Positions 1 through 9,017 are shown, counted from the first letter of the stretch. The stretch: 64,000 nucleotides of DNA from Brevibacterium ravenspurgense (GCF_001584615.1 NZ_LQQC01000010.1:124001-188000); one strand, 5' to 3'. Notes: generated by a model not told the origin, from the letters alone. Numbers and translations are program-made.

Positions 1-677
1 ACGTGCAGCCAGATGCCGCCGCCGGGGGCTTTGCCCTGCGGGCGGGTGCGGTCGGTGGGCGGAACCCCCGTTTTGCGGTTGTAGTCGATTGCGAGCACGT
101 AGTCGTAGACCTGCGTGTAGTCGTCTCCGTAGACGGCCTCCGCGCTGCCGCGCAGGCTCTTGTCCTGTGTGTAGGGCATCTTCGTGCCCGGGTCGGGCAG
201 GTAGCCGCCTGCATCAGTGAGCGTGAAGACTCCCGCAGGGGTCGACAGGTCGCCTTCTTTGCGCTTTTCCTTCCACCCGGCTTCGCCGTTGTGTCCGGCA
301 AACGACAGCTTCTGCTGCCAGCCGCCATCAGTGCGCTCATACAGGGTTGTCGTGACGGCGGTGTCTTTGTTCTTCGGACTTGAAGACACGATCACCTGTT
401 GGGTGTCCTGGGGAATCTGGGCGGCCGTTTTGGGGCCCAGCTGGGGGATTGAGGTGTGGACTTCGCTGCTGTCACCGCCGCGGATGTGCAGAACGGGTGC
501 GGAAAAATCGCCGGGTGTGCGCAGGGTGGGCGCGGTGAGCTGATCGCCTTCGGCGATCGCCGGGGTCGACTGGTTGGCGGCTGCTACAGCCAGTGCAAGC
601 GCACCGGCAAGAACACCGGCCGCTGGAATTATCCACCACGGCTTCGCGGATGGCGAGTTCGATCGCGCGTTGTCCAT
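1..677 (-). CDS. L,D-transpeptidase (YkuD-like), C-terminus beyond window edge
   Basis: The frame is open from the ATG at 677 down to position 1, about 225 codons, so the gene is cut by the window edge. The N-terminus (MDNARSNSPSAKPWW...) is followed by one hydrophobic segment at about residues 14-35, a signal anchor. A Pro/Thr/Ser-rich stretch and an extracytoplasmic domain follow. Near the edge the protein reads GDLSTPAGVFTL and then GGGIWLHV. These match the start of the YkuD fold, in which the His is followed by the catalytic S/T-x-GC motif; that Cys lies outside the window. The expected role is peptidoglycan 3-3 cross-linking or a related wall-modifying reaction outside the membrane. The gene diverges from the one at 791. 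The call rests on the H-motif and architecture; the active site is not visible. Confidence 0.72.
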   Translation of the reverse strand, partial: MDNARSNSPSAKPWWIIPAAGVLAGALALAVAAANQSTPAIAEGDQLTAPTLRTPGDFSAPVLHIRGGDSSEVHTSIPQLGPKTAAQIPQDTQQVIVSSSPKNKDTAVTTTLYERTDGGWQQKLSFAGHNGEAGWKEKRKEGDLSTPAGVFTLTDAGGYLPDPGTKMPYTQDKSLRGSAEAVYGDDYTQVYDYVLAIDYNRKTGVPPTDRTRPQGKAPGGGIWLH

Positions 678-684
678 GCAGCCC

Positions 685-690
685 AGTATC
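685..690 (-). promoter_or_regulatory. -10 element (GATACT), 7 nt before the ATG at 677
   Basis: On the minus strand GATACT is followed by seven bases and then the ATG, with no Shine-Dalgarno sequence. This is the leaderless geometry seen at many genes in this window. Confidence 0.45.
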
Positions 691-777
691 TCATTCCGAA
701 CGTGCAAGATGGTGGACCGGGCGTGTCTGCAGTAGGTGCGCGGTTCTGCCGAAAGCCTGCCGTACGGCAGTGTCGGC

Positions 778-783
778 TAGACT
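778..783 (+). promoter_or_regulatory. -10 element (TAGACT), 7 nt before the ATG at 791
   Basis: TAGACT followed by gcaccgc and then ATG would place the transcription start on or next to the start codon. No Shine-Dalgarno sequence and no clear -35 are visible. Confidence 0.5.
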
Positions 784-790
784 GCACCGC

Positions 791-1864
791 ATGAGCAAAC
801 CGTCCGACGCCGGTTCCAACGGCACACCGTCCAACGGCAGCCCAGGCTTTTCATCCGAAAACAGCTCTGGGGCCGGGAGCCTGCACCGAGAGATCTTCGA
901 CAGCGAGGTCGATGGCGATTCGACTCGCCAAATGAGCCTGGACGAAATCAGCGAAATCGGTCGGCAGCGCTCTTCCGAAGCAGAGCGATTCACACCGCCT
1001 CCTCCGCCGGCAGCACCGCCTCGGTCCGGTTCGTCCGCGCCGTCAGCCCCACCGGTTTCGCCAGAGCGGCCTGCCATCCGCGCGCAGTCGGACGTTGACG
1101 CTTTTCCGCCTCCTCCCGTGCCTCCGACAGCTCCGACTGTAGGTGCCCAACAGGTGCACCACGGGGGACGACAGGCAGCTGGGCAGTTCAGTCCGCAGAT
1201 GGGTCCGCAGGCGGGTTACGCGGGTTATGCGCCGGCCGGCCACGCATCGGCGGGTTACGCGGCCGCATCAGCTCAGGCTCCTCACCAGGACGCGCAGCAG
1301 CAAGAAGAGCCCAAGAAGAAAAAGTCGAATCTTCCGTGGGCCGCTATCGCCTTCACCACCGTGCTGGCGCTGTTCCTCGTCGGCGGTGGCCTGTACATCT
1401 TCTTTGACATGCGGTCCTCTGATGACCAAGTCGAAACAACTGCACCGCCGGAGGTGGGCGGCGCGTCGTCTGAAGCGCAACCCGAAGAGAGCGAACCAGC
1501 CGAAAGCACCCCGACCTTCGATGCTTCGGATGCGAAAGCGTTCATCACCCCGTCGGGCAATATTTCGTGCGTCATCTACAAGGACCGTGCGCGCTGCACC
1601 GTCTACAGCTTCGACTATTCGCCCGGTGACAAACCGGAGAACTGCTCTGACGATGTTGAGTGGGGAAGCGTTGCGGAAGTGACCAAGAAGGCTTCCGGCT
1701 TTTCGTGCAAGAACGTGGGCGAAGGTCCAAGCCCGGAAGAGCTGGGCTACGGCAAAACCATCAAGGCCCACGGTTTTGAGTGCTCATCGCAGAAAGACGG
1801 TGTGCGCTGCAAGGGACCGGGCGGCAGCTTCCACGTGCGCAAGGCGGAGTTCAAGTTCGACTGA
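791..1864 (+). CDS. Single-pass membrane protein with Pro-rich cytosolic region and DUF6636-like secreted domain
   Basis: This is a 357-aa protein of unknown function. Residues 1-180 are low-complexity and Pro/Ser/Gly/Ala/Gln-rich (FTPPPPPAAPP, YAGYAPAGHASAGYA). A Lys cluster (EPKKKKSN) leads into one transmembrane helix, about residues 190-210 (AIAFTTVLALFLVGGGLYIFF). An acidic Ser/Pro/Glu linker and a compact extracellular domain follow. That domain starts FITPSGNISCVIYKD and has about six cysteines, resembling the actinobacterial DUF6636 type. The ATG at 791 was chosen because it sits 7 nt after a -10 hexamer; an in-frame start upstream (593) would add sequence with no protein-like character. 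The gene diverges from an L,D-transpeptidase gene, which is compatible with a cell-envelope role, but the function is unknown. Confidence 0.8.
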   Translation: MSKPSDAGSNGTPSNGSPGFSSENSSGAGSLHREIFDSEVDGDSTRQMSLDEISEIGRQRSSEAERFTPPPPPAAPPRSGSSAPSAPPVSPERPAIRAQSDVDAFPPPPVPPTAPTVGAQQVHHGGRQAAGQFSPQMGPQAGYAGYAPAGHASAGYAAASAQAPHQDAQQQEEPKKKKSNLPWAAIAFTTVLALFLVGGGLYIFFDMRSSDDQVETTAPPEVGGASSEAQPEESEPAESTPTFDASDAKAFITPSGNISCVIYKDRARCTVYSFDYSPGDKPENCSDDVEWGSVAEVTKKASGFSCKNVGEGPSPEELGYGKTIKAHGFECSSQKDGVRCKGPGGSFHVRKAEFKFD

Positions 1865-1895
1865 CACGGGTCTGTCTCAAACGCTAAGACAATAA

Positions 1896-1924
1896 TTCGA
1901 GACCCGACGGGGCGAGAGTAGGGT
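1896..1924 (+). promoter_or_regulatory. Promoter of leuL-leuA (TTCGAG, 17 nt, TAGGGT)
   Basis: TTCGAG (1896-1901) and TAGGGT (1919-1924) are 17 nt apart. The -10 element is 6 nt before the ATG of the leucine-rich leader peptide, so that peptide would be translated from a leaderless transcript. Confidence 0.55.
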
Positions 1925-1930
1925 CACAGT

Positions 1931-1969
1931 ATGCGTCTGCTTCTCCTTAGCTGCCGCGGCGAGTCCTGA
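1931..1969 (+). CDS. leuL: leuA leader peptide (four consecutive Leu codons)
   Basis: A 12-codon ORF, M-R-L-L-L-L-S-C-R-G-E-S and stop, lies 66 nt upstream of leuA. It carries four successive Leu codons (ctg ctt ctc ctt). A hairpin follows (1954-1963 with 1982-1991), so ribosome position on the Leu codons could decide which leader structure forms. This is the hallmark of leucine-responsive attenuation of leuA, described for Actinobacteria. There is no Shine-Dalgarno sequence; a -10 element lies 6 nt before the ATG. Confidence 0.85.
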   Translation: MRLLLLSCRGES

Positions 1970-1991
1970 ACAAGGCCGACCCTCGTCGCGG
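1954..1991 (+). promoter_or_regulatory. leuA attenuator hairpin
   Basis: The arms ccgcggcgag (1954-1963) and ctcgtcgcgg (1982-1991) pair over ten positions with one G-U. The left arm overlaps the end of the leader peptide, so ribosomes reaching its stop codon would melt it. A competing pairing is possible between the cgacc at 1977-1981 and ggtcg at 2006-2010. No U-tract follows, so control could be translational or Rho-dependent. Confidence 0.6.
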
Positions 1992-2035
1992 AGTCAGTGC
2001 TGTTCGGTCGCCTGAAGACCACCTAAGGAGATCAC

Positions 2036-3796
2036 ATGACGAATCTGCAGAAGCCAAGCCCCATGCCGTTCACGAAGTACAAGTCGTTCTTCGACCGCAT
2101 TGACCTTGACATGTCCGACCGCACGTGGCCGGACCAGCGCCTGACCCGCGCCCCGCGCTGGCTCTCGACCGATCTGCGTGACGGAAACCAGGCTCTCATC
2201 GACCCCATGACGGTCGAACGCAAAATCAAGATGTTCGAACTGCTGGTGAAGATCGGCTTCAAGGAAATCGAAGTCGGATTCCCCTCAGCCAGCCAGCCGG
2301 ACTTCGACTTTGTCCGCCACATCATCGAAAAGGACATGATCCCGGATGATGTGCGCATCTCGGTTCTGACCCAGGCACGCGAAGACCTCATTGAGCGCAC
2401 CGCCGAATCGCTCATCGGCGCGGACAAGGCCACCATCCACATGTACAACGCGACGGCCCCGGTGTTCCGCTCGGTCGTCTTCGGCTTTGACGGCGACGGC
2501 CGCGCACAGACGAAGGACATCGCGCTGCGCGGAACCCAGGCCGTTATGAAGGCAGCCGAATCCGTCCTGCCGAACACCGATTTCGGTTACCAGTACTCGC
2601 CGGAGATCTTCGTCGACACGGAACCCGATTTCGCTCTTGACGTCGTCGCGGGAGTGCTCGACATGTGGCAGCCGGAAGAGGGCCGCGACACTGTCGTCAA
2701 TCTGCCGGCCACTGTTGAGCGGGGCACCCCGAACACCTACGCCGATCAGATCGAATGGTTCTGCCGCCACATTCCGCACCGCGATCAGGTTGCGGTGTCG
2801 CTGCACCCGCACAACGACCGCGGCACGGGCGTCGCAGCGGCAGAGCTGGGACTCATGGCCGGTGCCGACCGCATTGAAGGGTGCCTGTTCGGCAACGGGG
2901 AGCGCACCGGCAACCTCGACCTCGTGACGGTTGCCATGAACCTGTACACGCAGGGTGTTGACCCGGAACTGGACTTCTCCGACATCAACGAAGTCATCCA
3001 GACGGTTGAGCACTGCAACCAGATCGGCGTGCACGAACGCCACCCCTACGGCGGTGACCTCGTGTTCACCTCGTTCTCCGGTTCCCACCAGGACGCCATC
3101 AACAAGGCCTTTGCCGAACGTGAGCGTCGGGCGCGTGAAACGAGCACCCCGATCGACCTCATGGAATGGGATATGCCGTACCTGCCGGTCGACCCGAAAG
3201 ACCTCGGCCGCAGCTACGAGGCAATCATCCGGGTCAATTCCCAGTCGGGCAAGGGCGGGGTCACGTACCTGCTCAAGACCGAATACGGGCTGGATCTTCC
3301 GCGTCGTATGCAGGTGGAGTTCTCCAAGGTCATCAAAGACGTCACCGCGGGTGGTGGGGAACTGTCCGCCGAGGCCATCTGGTCTGCCTTCAGCGACGAG
3401 TACCTGCCGACCGACAACGCGTGGGGCCGCTTCCGCATCACGGGCCTGCGCACCGAATCGCTGGGCGATGACGAGGCCGGCCGCCACGCCGAAAAGGTCG
3501 AGGTGGCACTCAGCATCGACGGTCAGGACCGGGAATTCGAGGGGCTGGGCACCGGACCGCTCAACGCCCTGGTCAACATCCTGAACGACAACTTCGACCT
3601 CGATATGCGCGTACAGGACTACTCCGAACACGCTGTCGGTGCGGGTGCCGACGTTGCGGCCGCCGCCTACGTCGAAGTCATGATCGGCGACCGGATCATG
3701 TGGGGTGCGGGCATGCACCCGAACATCGCGAAGGCTTCGCTCAAGGCCGTCATTTCGGCTGTCAACCGCTACCTGCGGGACAACAGCGACGACTGA
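2036..3796 (+). CDS. leuA: 2-isopropylmalate synthase
   Basis: LeuA condenses acetyl-CoA with 2-oxoisovalerate, the first committed step of leucine biosynthesis. The 586-aa length fits the long actinobacterial type. The TIM-barrel domain carries STDLRDGNQALIDPM near the N-terminus (metal and substrate site), IEVGFPSASQPDFDFVR, and VSLHPHNDRGTGVAAAELG with the metal-binding His pair. GNGERTGNLDLVT follows at about residue 288. The C-terminal third is the LeuA regulatory (leucine feedback) domain. The start is the ATG at 2036, preceded by the Shine-Dalgarno sequence aaggag. Expression is probably attenuated by the Leu-rich leader peptide upstream. A perfect hairpin follows the stop codon. Confidence 0.98.
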   Translation: MTNLQKPSPMPFTKYKSFFDRIDLDMSDRTWPDQRLTRAPRWLSTDLRDGNQALIDPMTVERKIKMFELLVKIGFKEIEVGFPSASQPDFDFVRHIIEKDMIPDDVRISVLTQAREDLIERTAESLIGADKATIHMYNATAPVFRSVVFGFDGDGRAQTKDIALRGTQAVMKAAESVLPNTDFGYQYSPEIFVDTEPDFALDVVAGVLDMWQPEEGRDTVVNLPATVERGTPNTYADQIEWFCRHIPHRDQVAVSLHPHNDRGTGVAAAELGLMAGADRIEGCLFGNGERTGNLDLVTVAMNLYTQGVDPELDFSDINEVIQTVEHCNQIGVHERHPYGGDLVFTSFSGSHQDAINKAFAERERRARETSTPIDLMEWDMPYLPVDPKDLGRSYEAIIRVNSQSGKGGVTYLLKTEYGLDLPRRMQVEFSKVIKDVTAGGGELSAEAIWSAFSDEYLPTDNAWGRFRITGLRTESLGDDEAGRHAEKVEVALSIDGQDREFEGLGTGPLNALVNILNDNFDLDMRVQDYSEHAVGAGADVAAAAYVEVMIGDRIMWGAGMHPNIAKASLKAVISAVNRYLRDNSDD

Positions 3797-3815
3797 CCCC
3801 AACCCGAAACAAGCT

Positions 3816-3845
3816 CACGAGGCGGTGCCGACGCACCGCCTCGTG
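3816..3845 (+). terminator. 13-bp perfect hairpin after leuA, no U-tract
   Basis: cacgaggcggtgc (3816-3828) pairs perfectly with gcaccgcctcgtg (3833-3845) around a 4-nt loop. It sits between leuA and the recO promoter. There is no T-run, as is common for actinobacterial intrinsic terminators. Confidence 0.75.
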
Positions 3846-3855
3846 GCGTGTGGGG

Positions 3856-3861
3856 GACAAT
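3856..3861 (+). promoter_or_regulatory. -10 element (GACAAT), 6 nt before recO
   Basis: GACAAT lies 6 nt before the GTG at 3868. Together with the lack of a Shine-Dalgarno sequence this suggests leaderless expression starting just after the leuA terminator. Confidence 0.4.
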
Positions 3862-3867
3862 GGACAG

Positions 3868-4593
3868 GTGAGGAAATATCGTGACGCGGGTGTTGTCCTG
3901 GGCACCCATAAGCTCGGCGAAGCCGACCGGATCGTCACGATCCTCACGCGCCGCAGCGGGGTAGTCCGCGCCGTTGCGAAGGGGGTTCGCAGAACTTCGA
4001 GCCGCTTCGGTTCGCGTTTGGAACCGCTCATGATGATCGACCTGCAGGCCAACCGCGGCAGAAACCTCGATGTTGTCACTCAGGTGGAGCTCATTGAGCC
4101 CTTCGCCCAAGGGCTCATCTCCGACTACGACTACTACACTGCGGGTTCCGTGATGGCAGAAACCGCTCTGCGGTTGACGGAAGACGATCCGCACACGGAA
4201 GACCAGTTTCTTCTGCTGGTTGCCGCTCTGCGCTCTATGTGTCGGCGCGAACATCCTGCGCGTTCGTCGCTTGACGCCTATTTGATTCGGGCGATGTCGC
4301 TGGCCGGTTGGGCGCCGAGTCTCATCGACTGTGCCCGCTGCGGGGCTCCCGGTCCGCACCGCGCGTTCTCCCTTGAAGCAGGAGGTGCTGTATGCCGGGC
4401 ATGCAGGCGGGGAGGGGAGCACCTCCCCGGGCCCGATGCGTTGGCATACCTGCACAGGATCAGCACGGCAGACTGGCCTGAGCCGGGCACGGTTGCCGAC
4501 TATGACGTGCAGGCGGCATCAAAAGTGGTGACCGCTTTTGTGCAGTGGCACTTGGAGAGGCGTGTGAAATCGCTGGCGCTGTTGGAGCGCTGA
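3868..4593 (+). CDS. recO: DNA repair protein RecO
   Basis: RecO is a mediator of the RecFOR pathway: it anneals ssDNA and helps load RecA on SSB-coated gaps. This 241-aa protein has the N-terminal OB-fold signature [20 protein letters not shown] and then [20 protein letters not shown] zinc-binding tetrad follows at about residues 153-180 (DCARCGAP ... VCRACRRGG). The GTG at 3868 was chosen over the longer upstream ORF because family homology starts there and a -10 element lies 6 nt upstream. uppS follows 25 nt after the stop, the usual actinobacterial recO-uppS order. Confidence 0.95.
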   Translation: MRKYRDAGVVLGTHKLGEADRIVTILTRRSGVVRAVAKGVRRTSSRFGSRLEPLMMIDLQANRGRNLDVVTQVELIEPFAQGLISDYDYYTAGSVMAETALRLTEDDPHTEDQFLLLVAALRSMCRREHPARSSLDAYLIRAMSLAGWAPSLIDCARCGAPGPHRAFSLEAGGAVCRACRRGGEHLPGPDALAYLHRISTADWPEPGTVADYDVQAASKVVTAFVQWHLERRVKSLALLER

Positions 4594-4606
4594 ACGGCTG
4601 TCCTGC

Positions 4607-4612
4607 CATAAT
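4607..4612 (+). promoter_or_regulatory. -10 element (CATAAT), 6 nt before uppS
   Basis: CATAAT is followed by ggcggc and then GTG. A possible -35, TTGGAG at 4582-4587, is 19 nt upstream inside the end of recO. No Shine-Dalgarno sequence is present. Confidence 0.5.
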
Positions 4613-4618
4613 GGCGGC

Positions 4619-5401
4619 GTGAAGCATCAGCCGATTCCCCCGCACCCGCAGGGCGCCCAGCCGCCGGCGATCCCGTCGAAGTTCATTCCAAAGCACATCG
4701 CCGTTGTCATGGACGGCAACGGCCGGTGGGCGAATGAGCGCGGTCTGCCGCGCACAGAAGGCCACAAAGCCGGCGAGGCCTCGCTGATGGAGGTCATCTA
4801 CGGCAGCCTGGAAATGGGCGTCGAGGTGCTGTCTGCTTATGCATTTTCGACGGAGAACTGGAAGCGCTCCCCTGAAGAGGTGCGCTTCCTCATGGGCTTC
4901 AACCGCGATGTCATTCGACGCAGGGTTGATGAACTCGATGCCCTGGGTGTGCGCATGGTGTGGTCGGGCAGGGAAGGCCGTCTGTGGCGCTCGGTCATCA
5001 AGGAACTTGAGGTTGCGCGTGAGCGCACGAAGAACAACACCCGCATGACCCTGCAGTTCTGCGTCAACTACGGTGGGCGGGCTGAAATCCTCGATGCGGT
5101 CAACGAGATCACGCGGGAGGTCGCTCAGGGCAAGCTCAAGCCCGGCAAAGTGACCGCGAAGTCAATGGCTGCACGGCTCTACGCACCGGACCTTCCCGAT
5201 GTCGATCTGTTCCTGCGCTCTTCCGGTGAGCAGCGCACCTCGAACTTCCTGCTGTGGCAGTCGGCCTATGCCGAACTGGTCTTCCAGGACGTCCTGTGGC
5301 CGGATGTCGACCGGACCACGCTGTGGAAGGCGATCGAAGAGTATGCCAGCCGCGACCGGCGTTTCGGCGGAGCCGTCGACAAGGTTGCCGGCAAGCGCTG
5401 A
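4619..5401 (+). CDS. uppS: Isoprenyl transferase (undecaprenyl diphosphate synthase family)
   Basis: This cis-prenyltransferase elongates an allylic diphosphate with isopentenyl diphosphate to make the polyprenyl carrier used in cell-wall synthesis. The 260-aa protein contains [18 protein letters not shown], with the catalytic Asp and the diphosphate-binding Gly/Arg, then [24 protein letters not shown], and [18 protein letters not shown] near the C-terminus. Actinobacteria often carry two such enzymes with different chain lengths; sequence alone does not tell whether this one makes decaprenyl or a shorter product. The GTG start lacks a Shine-Dalgarno sequence and follows a -10 element. A strong terminator follows. 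Confidence 0.95.
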   Translation: MKHQPIPPHPQGAQPPAIPSKFIPKHIAVVMDGNGRWANERGLPRTEGHKAGEASLMEVIYGSLEMGVEVLSAYAFSTENWKRSPEEVRFLMGFNRDVIRRRVDELDALGVRMVWSGREGRLWRSVIKELEVARERTKNNTRMTLQFCVNYGGRAEILDAVNEITREVAQGKLKPGKVTAKSMAARLYAPDLPDVDLFLRSSGEQRTSNFLLWQSAYAELVFQDVLWPDVDRTTLWKAIEEYASRDRRFGGAVDKVAGKR

Positions 5402-5414
5402 GAAGACAGAAGAA

Positions 5415-5442
5415 GCGGGCCCGAAACTGGTCTCGGGCCCGC
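5415..5442. terminator. Intrinsic terminator between convergent uppS and DEAD-box genes
   Basis: gcgggcccga (5415-5424) and tcgggcccgc (5433-5442) form a perfect 10-bp GC-rich stem followed by a short T-tract on the plus strand. It lies in the gap between two convergent genes and may serve both. Confidence 0.85.
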
Positions 5443-5489
5443 TTTGCTGTTAAGCGTGAACGCTGACCGGTTCAGCCGGGACTCCGCTC

Positions 5490-7262
5490 TCAGCGGCGGC
5501 GGTCACCGCCGCGTTTGTCATTGCGGAAACCACGGCCGCCGCGCTTGAACGGACGGTCGGAGCCGGCTTTGCGGTCTTTGCGCTTAAACGGGCGGCCGGG
5601 GCGGCCGGTATCAACGCGGATGTCGATGCGCTTGCCCTGAATCTTGGTGTTCTTCAGGCGGTCGAGAACCGCCGGGTCGAGGTCTTCCGGCAGGTCGATC
5701 AGCGAGTGGTTTGATCGGATGTTGATGTGGCCGATCTGCTTGTTCGTGATGCCGCCCTCGTTGGCGATGGCGCCGACGATCGCACCGGGGTTGACGCGCT
5801 CGTTGCGGCCGACTGCGATGCGGTAGGTGGTCATGCCCTCTGCGGTGCGGGCGCGTTCATTGCGGTCGGGGCGCGCCTTCGGTTCGGGCAGCGGTTCCGG
5901 TTTCAGGGTTGAGGTGCCCAACACGAGTGCCGCCAGTGCCGCAGCGATGTCGGCAGCTGGGACATCGTGTTCGAGTTCGTAGGCGTCGATGACGGGACGC
6001 AGCTCCGACAGGTCGGTTGAGGCGAGTGCCTCGGAGATCTGCTCCTTGAACTTCTGGGTGCGGGAATCTGCGAGTTCGTCGACCGTCGGCATGGTCAGCG
6101 GCTCAACCTTCTGGCGGGTGGCCTTTTCAATTGAACGCAGCATGCGCTGTTCGCGCGGGGTCACGAAGAGGATCGCCTCACCGGTGCGTCCGGCGCGGCC
6201 CGTCCGGCCGATGCGGTGGACGTAGGACTCCGTGTCCAGCGGAATGTCGTAGTTGACCACGAGCGAAATCCGCTCGACGTCAAGACCGCGGGCAGCAACG
6301 TCGGTGGCGACCAGAATGTCGATCGAACCGGAGCGCAGCGCTTCGACTGTGCGTTCGCGGGCCTGCTGGGGAATGTCGCCGTTGATGGCGGCGGCACGCA
6401 TGCCGCGGGCCCGCAGCTTTTCCGACAGTTCTTCTGTTGCCTGCTTGGTGCGGACGAACATGATGATGCCGTCGGCTTCCTCGACTTCGAGAATGCGGGT
6501 CAGCGCGTCGAGCTTGTTGGAGTGCATGACCGTCAGGAAGCGCTGGCGGATGTTCGCACCGGTTGCGGTGGCCTGCTTGATGCGGACCTCTGCCGGGTCT
6601 TCCAGGTACTGCCCGGTGATCCGGTGGATGGACGACGGCATGGTCGCGGAGAACAGCGCCACCTGGCGGGCGGAGCCGGATGCGGCGAAGATCTCTTCGA
6701 TGTCTTCCTGGAAGCCCATCTTGAGCATTTCGTCTGCTTCATCCAGCACCATGTGGCGCAGGTTCTGCAGTTTGAGCGAACCGCGCTTGAGGTGGTCGAT
6801 GACACGGCCGGGCGTTCCGACGACAACCTGAGCGCCGCGCTTAAGGCCGGCCAGCTGCGGTGTGTAGGACTGTCCGCCGTAGATCGGCAGAACAGAGAAG
6901 TCGGGCAGGTTCGCCGCGAAGCTCGTGAGTGCTTCGGCCACCTGGATGGCCAGTTCCCGGGTGGGGGTGAGGATGAGCGCGAACGGGCCGTCGTCGGCAC
7001 GTCCGGCATCAGCCAGGTGAGTCAGCATCGGCAGGGCGAACGCGGCGGTCTTGCCGGTTCCCGTCTGGGCCAGGCCGATGACGTCACGGCCTTCCAGCAG
7101 CAGCGGGATGGTCTGCGCCTGAATGGGCGAGGGGGATTCGAAGCCGAGATCGGAGATCGCGGCGAGAACGGAGGGGTGGAGGTCGAATTCGGAGAACTGC
7201 GGGCTGTCTTGCTGCGCGGTGCCTGCCGAGGTGTTTTCTGCGTGGTTTTCTGCGCTGTCCAT
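5490..7262 (-). CDS. DEAD-box ATP-dependent RNA helicase (DeaD/CsdA-like)
   Basis: The protein has 590 aa. Helicase motifs in order: the Q-motif region GFESPSPIQAQTIPLL, Walker A AQTGTGKTAAFALP, PTRELAIQ, GTPGRVIDHL, Walker B DEADEMLKMGF, SATMPSSIHR, and the C-terminal-lobe motifs DVAARGLDVERI and HRIGRTGRAGRTG. After the core, about residues 455-540 (TTYRIAVGRNERVNPGAIVG) resemble the DbpA-type RNA-recognition domain of DeaD proteins. The tail is basic and Gly/Arg-rich (KRGGRGFRNDKRGGDRRR), typical of nonspecific RNA binding. Expected roles are cold adaptation, ribosome assembly and mRNA turnover. About 300 bp without a recognised gene lie upstream, leaving room for a long 5' leader. Confidence 0.95.
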   Translation of the reverse strand: MDSAENHAENTSAGTAQQDSPQFSEFDLHPSVLAAISDLGFESPSPIQAQTIPLLLEGRDVIGLAQTGTGKTAAFALPMLTHLADAGRADDGPFALILTPTRELAIQVAEALTSFAANLPDFSVLPIYGGQSYTPQLAGLKRGAQVVVGTPGRVIDHLKRGSLKLQNLRHMVLDEADEMLKMGFQEDIEEIFAASGSARQVALFSATMPSSIHRITGQYLEDPAEVRIKQATATGANIRQRFLTVMHSNKLDALTRILEVEEADGIIMFVRTKQATEELSEKLRARGMRAAAINGDIPQQARERTVEALRSGSIDILVATDVAARGLDVERISLVVNYDIPLDTESYVHRIGRTGRAGRTGEAILFVTPREQRMLRSIEKATRQKVEPLTMPTVDELADSRTQKFKEQISEALASTDLSELRPVIDAYELEHDVPAADIAAALAALVLGTSTLKPEPLPEPKARPDRNERARTAEGMTTYRIAVGRNERVNPGAIVGAIANEGGITNKQIGHINIRSNHSLIDLPEDLDPAVLDRLKNTKIQGKRIDIRVDTGRPGRPFKRKDRKAGSDRPFKRGGRGFRNDKRGGDRRR

Positions 7263-7563
7263 GGGACTCGTTTCTGTGCGTGTGCACGCTTGATCGCTGA
7301 GAACTGAATTGGCGATCTGCCCGTTCTAGGCCGGTGTGCACTCATAAACGCACGGAAAGCCCAGAGAGTTTGCGCGCCGAGTGCGCAGAAGATGCTGCGC
7401 TGCCTGTCGGCGCACACGGTTTGGGTGCAGGTTCAAGTCTAAGCCACACCCGTGCCCGCCGCGTCGCCAATGACCGTGAGTTCGGTAACCTTATGGAGGC
7501 TGCGCAATCGCAGCGACCCCGTACCGGCAGCGAACCGGCTGCACAACGCATCAAGGAGCATCT
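7263..7563. other. 301-bp divergent intergenic region between DEAD-box and glyS genes
   Basis: No convincing coding sequence was seen: the small ORFs on both strands have no protein-like features. It must contain both divergent promoters. A purine-rich Shine-Dalgarno sequence (aaggag) ends the region just before the glyS GTG. DeaD-type mRNAs often have long structured leaders, so the helicase side may be regulatory, but I could not identify a defined element. Confidence 0.5.
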
Positions 7564-8940
7564 GTGGCATCGACTCTGGATTCCGTCATCACCCTGGCCA
7601 AGCGGCGAGGCTTCGTCTTCCAGGCCGGAGAGATCTACGGGGGGTCACGTTCAGCTTGGGACTACGGTCCGCTCGGCGTTGAGCTGAAGGAGAACATCAA
7701 GCAGCAGTGGTGGCAGGCCTTTGTGCGCGGTCGGGCTGACATGGTCGGCCTCGACTCGTCGATCATTCTGCCGCGTCAGGTGTGGGAAGCATCCGGCCAC
7801 GTCGAAACCTTTGTCGACCCGCTCGTGGAGTCCCTGCACACCAACAAGCGCTACCGCGCCGACCACCTCATCGAGGCCTACATCGCCAAGCACGGCAAGG
7901 AACCCGAAAACGGTCTGGCTGACATCCGCGACCCGGAAACGGGCCAGGAGGGCAAGTGGACGGAACCGCAGATGTTCTCCGGTTTGGTCAAGACCTACCT
8001 GGGCGCTGTTGATGACGGCCAGGGCCTGCACTACCTGCGCCCCGAAACCGCGCAGGGCATCTTTGTGAACTTCGCCAATGTTGTGACTGCCGCGCGCAAG
8101 AAGCCGCCGTTCGGCATCGGACAGATCGGCAAGGCGTTCCGCAACGAGATCACGCCGGGCAACTTCATTTTCCGCACCCGCGAATTCGAGCAGATGGAGA
8201 TTGAGTTCTTCGTCCACCCGGATGACGCGCAGAAGTTCTTCGAGTCCTGGGTTGAGGACTGCTGGAACTGGTTTGTCGAGCTTGGCATCAACCCGGACAA
8301 CATGCGCAAGTTCGATGTTCCAGAAGACGAACGCGCACACTACTCCGACGGCACGATCGACCTGGAGTACCGCTTCGGCTTCTCCGGCGGTGAATGGGGC
8401 GAGCTCATGGGTGTAGCCAACCGAACCGACTACGACCTGGGCCGCCACACGGAGCACTCCAACCAGAAGATGCAGTACTTCGACCAGGCCACGGGTGAGC
8501 GCTACACGCCGTACGTCATCGAACCGTCCTTCGGCCTGACGCGCGCGCTCATGGCGTTCCTCGTCGATGCCTACGTCGAAGACGAAGCTCCCAACGCCAA
8601 GGGCGGGGTAGACAAGCGCACCGTGCTCAAGCTCGACCCCAGGCTCGCACCGGTCAAGGCCGCTGTTCTGCCGCTGTCGCGCAACGAAAAGCTGTCCCCG
8701 CAGGCACGCGAACTGGCTGACAAGCTGCGTCGTCGCTGGAACGTCGAATTCGACGACGCCGGCGCTATCGGTCGCCGCTACCGCCGCAATGATGAGATCG
8801 GCACGCCGTTCTGCATCACCTATGACTTCGATTCGCTCGATGACAACGCGGTCACCATCCGCAACCGCGATGACATGAGCCAGGAGCGCGTGGCGCTCGA
8901 CCAGGTGGAGTCCTACCTGGCTGCTCGCCTGGGCTGCTGA
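7564..8940 (+). CDS. glyS: Glycine--tRNA ligase (homodimeric, class II)
   Basis: It charges tRNA-Gly in the cytoplasm. The 458-aa single-chain form is the dimeric bacterial/eukaryotic-like type, not the two-subunit GlyQS. The N-terminus [21 protein letters not shown] is characteristic. Class II motif 1 follows ([18 protein letters not shown]), then motif 2 around [27 protein letters not shown] (split by its loop). [14 protein letters not shown] corresponds to motif 3. A C-terminal anticodon-binding domain follows ([17 protein letters not shown]). The start is a GTG at 7564 with aaggag upstream. It is monocistronic, followed by a large hairpin. Confidence 0.97.
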   Translation: MASTLDSVITLAKRRGFVFQAGEIYGGSRSAWDYGPLGVELKENIKQQWWQAFVRGRADMVGLDSSIILPRQVWEASGHVETFVDPLVESLHTNKRYRADHLIEAYIAKHGKEPENGLADIRDPETGQEGKWTEPQMFSGLVKTYLGAVDDGQGLHYLRPETAQGIFVNFANVVTAARKKPPFGIGQIGKAFRNEITPGNFIFRTREFEQMEIEFFVHPDDAQKFFESWVEDCWNWFVELGINPDNMRKFDVPEDERAHYSDGTIDLEYRFGFSGGEWGELMGVANRTDYDLGRHTEHSNQKMQYFDQATGERYTPYVIEPSFGLTRALMAFLVDAYVEDEAPNAKGGVDKRTVLKLDPRLAPVKAAVLPLSRNEKLSPQARELADKLRRRWNVEFDDAGAIGRRYRRNDEIGTPFCITYDFDSLDDNAVTIRNRDDMSQERVALDQVESYLAARLGC

Positions 8941-8953
8941 CGGTCCTGAACTG

Positions 8954-9003
8954 ACGAGGTGCCGGTTCGGTGACGTACTCACGTCACCGGGCCGGCGCCT
9001 CGT
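8954..9003. terminator. 22-bp hairpin after glyS
   Basis: The arms 8954-8975 and 8982-9003 pair over 22 positions with a few G-U pairs, around a 6-nt loop. ggtttta follows on the plus strand. It separates the convergent glyS and TenA-like genes. Confidence 0.8.
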
Positions 9004-9017
9004 GGTTTTAAGGAGGG

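Noticed and set aside
2285..3802. Long minus-strand ORF (505 codons) opposite leuA
   Set aside because: It is a shadow of the GC-rich leuA frame, with no protein-family features and a complete leuA on the other strand.
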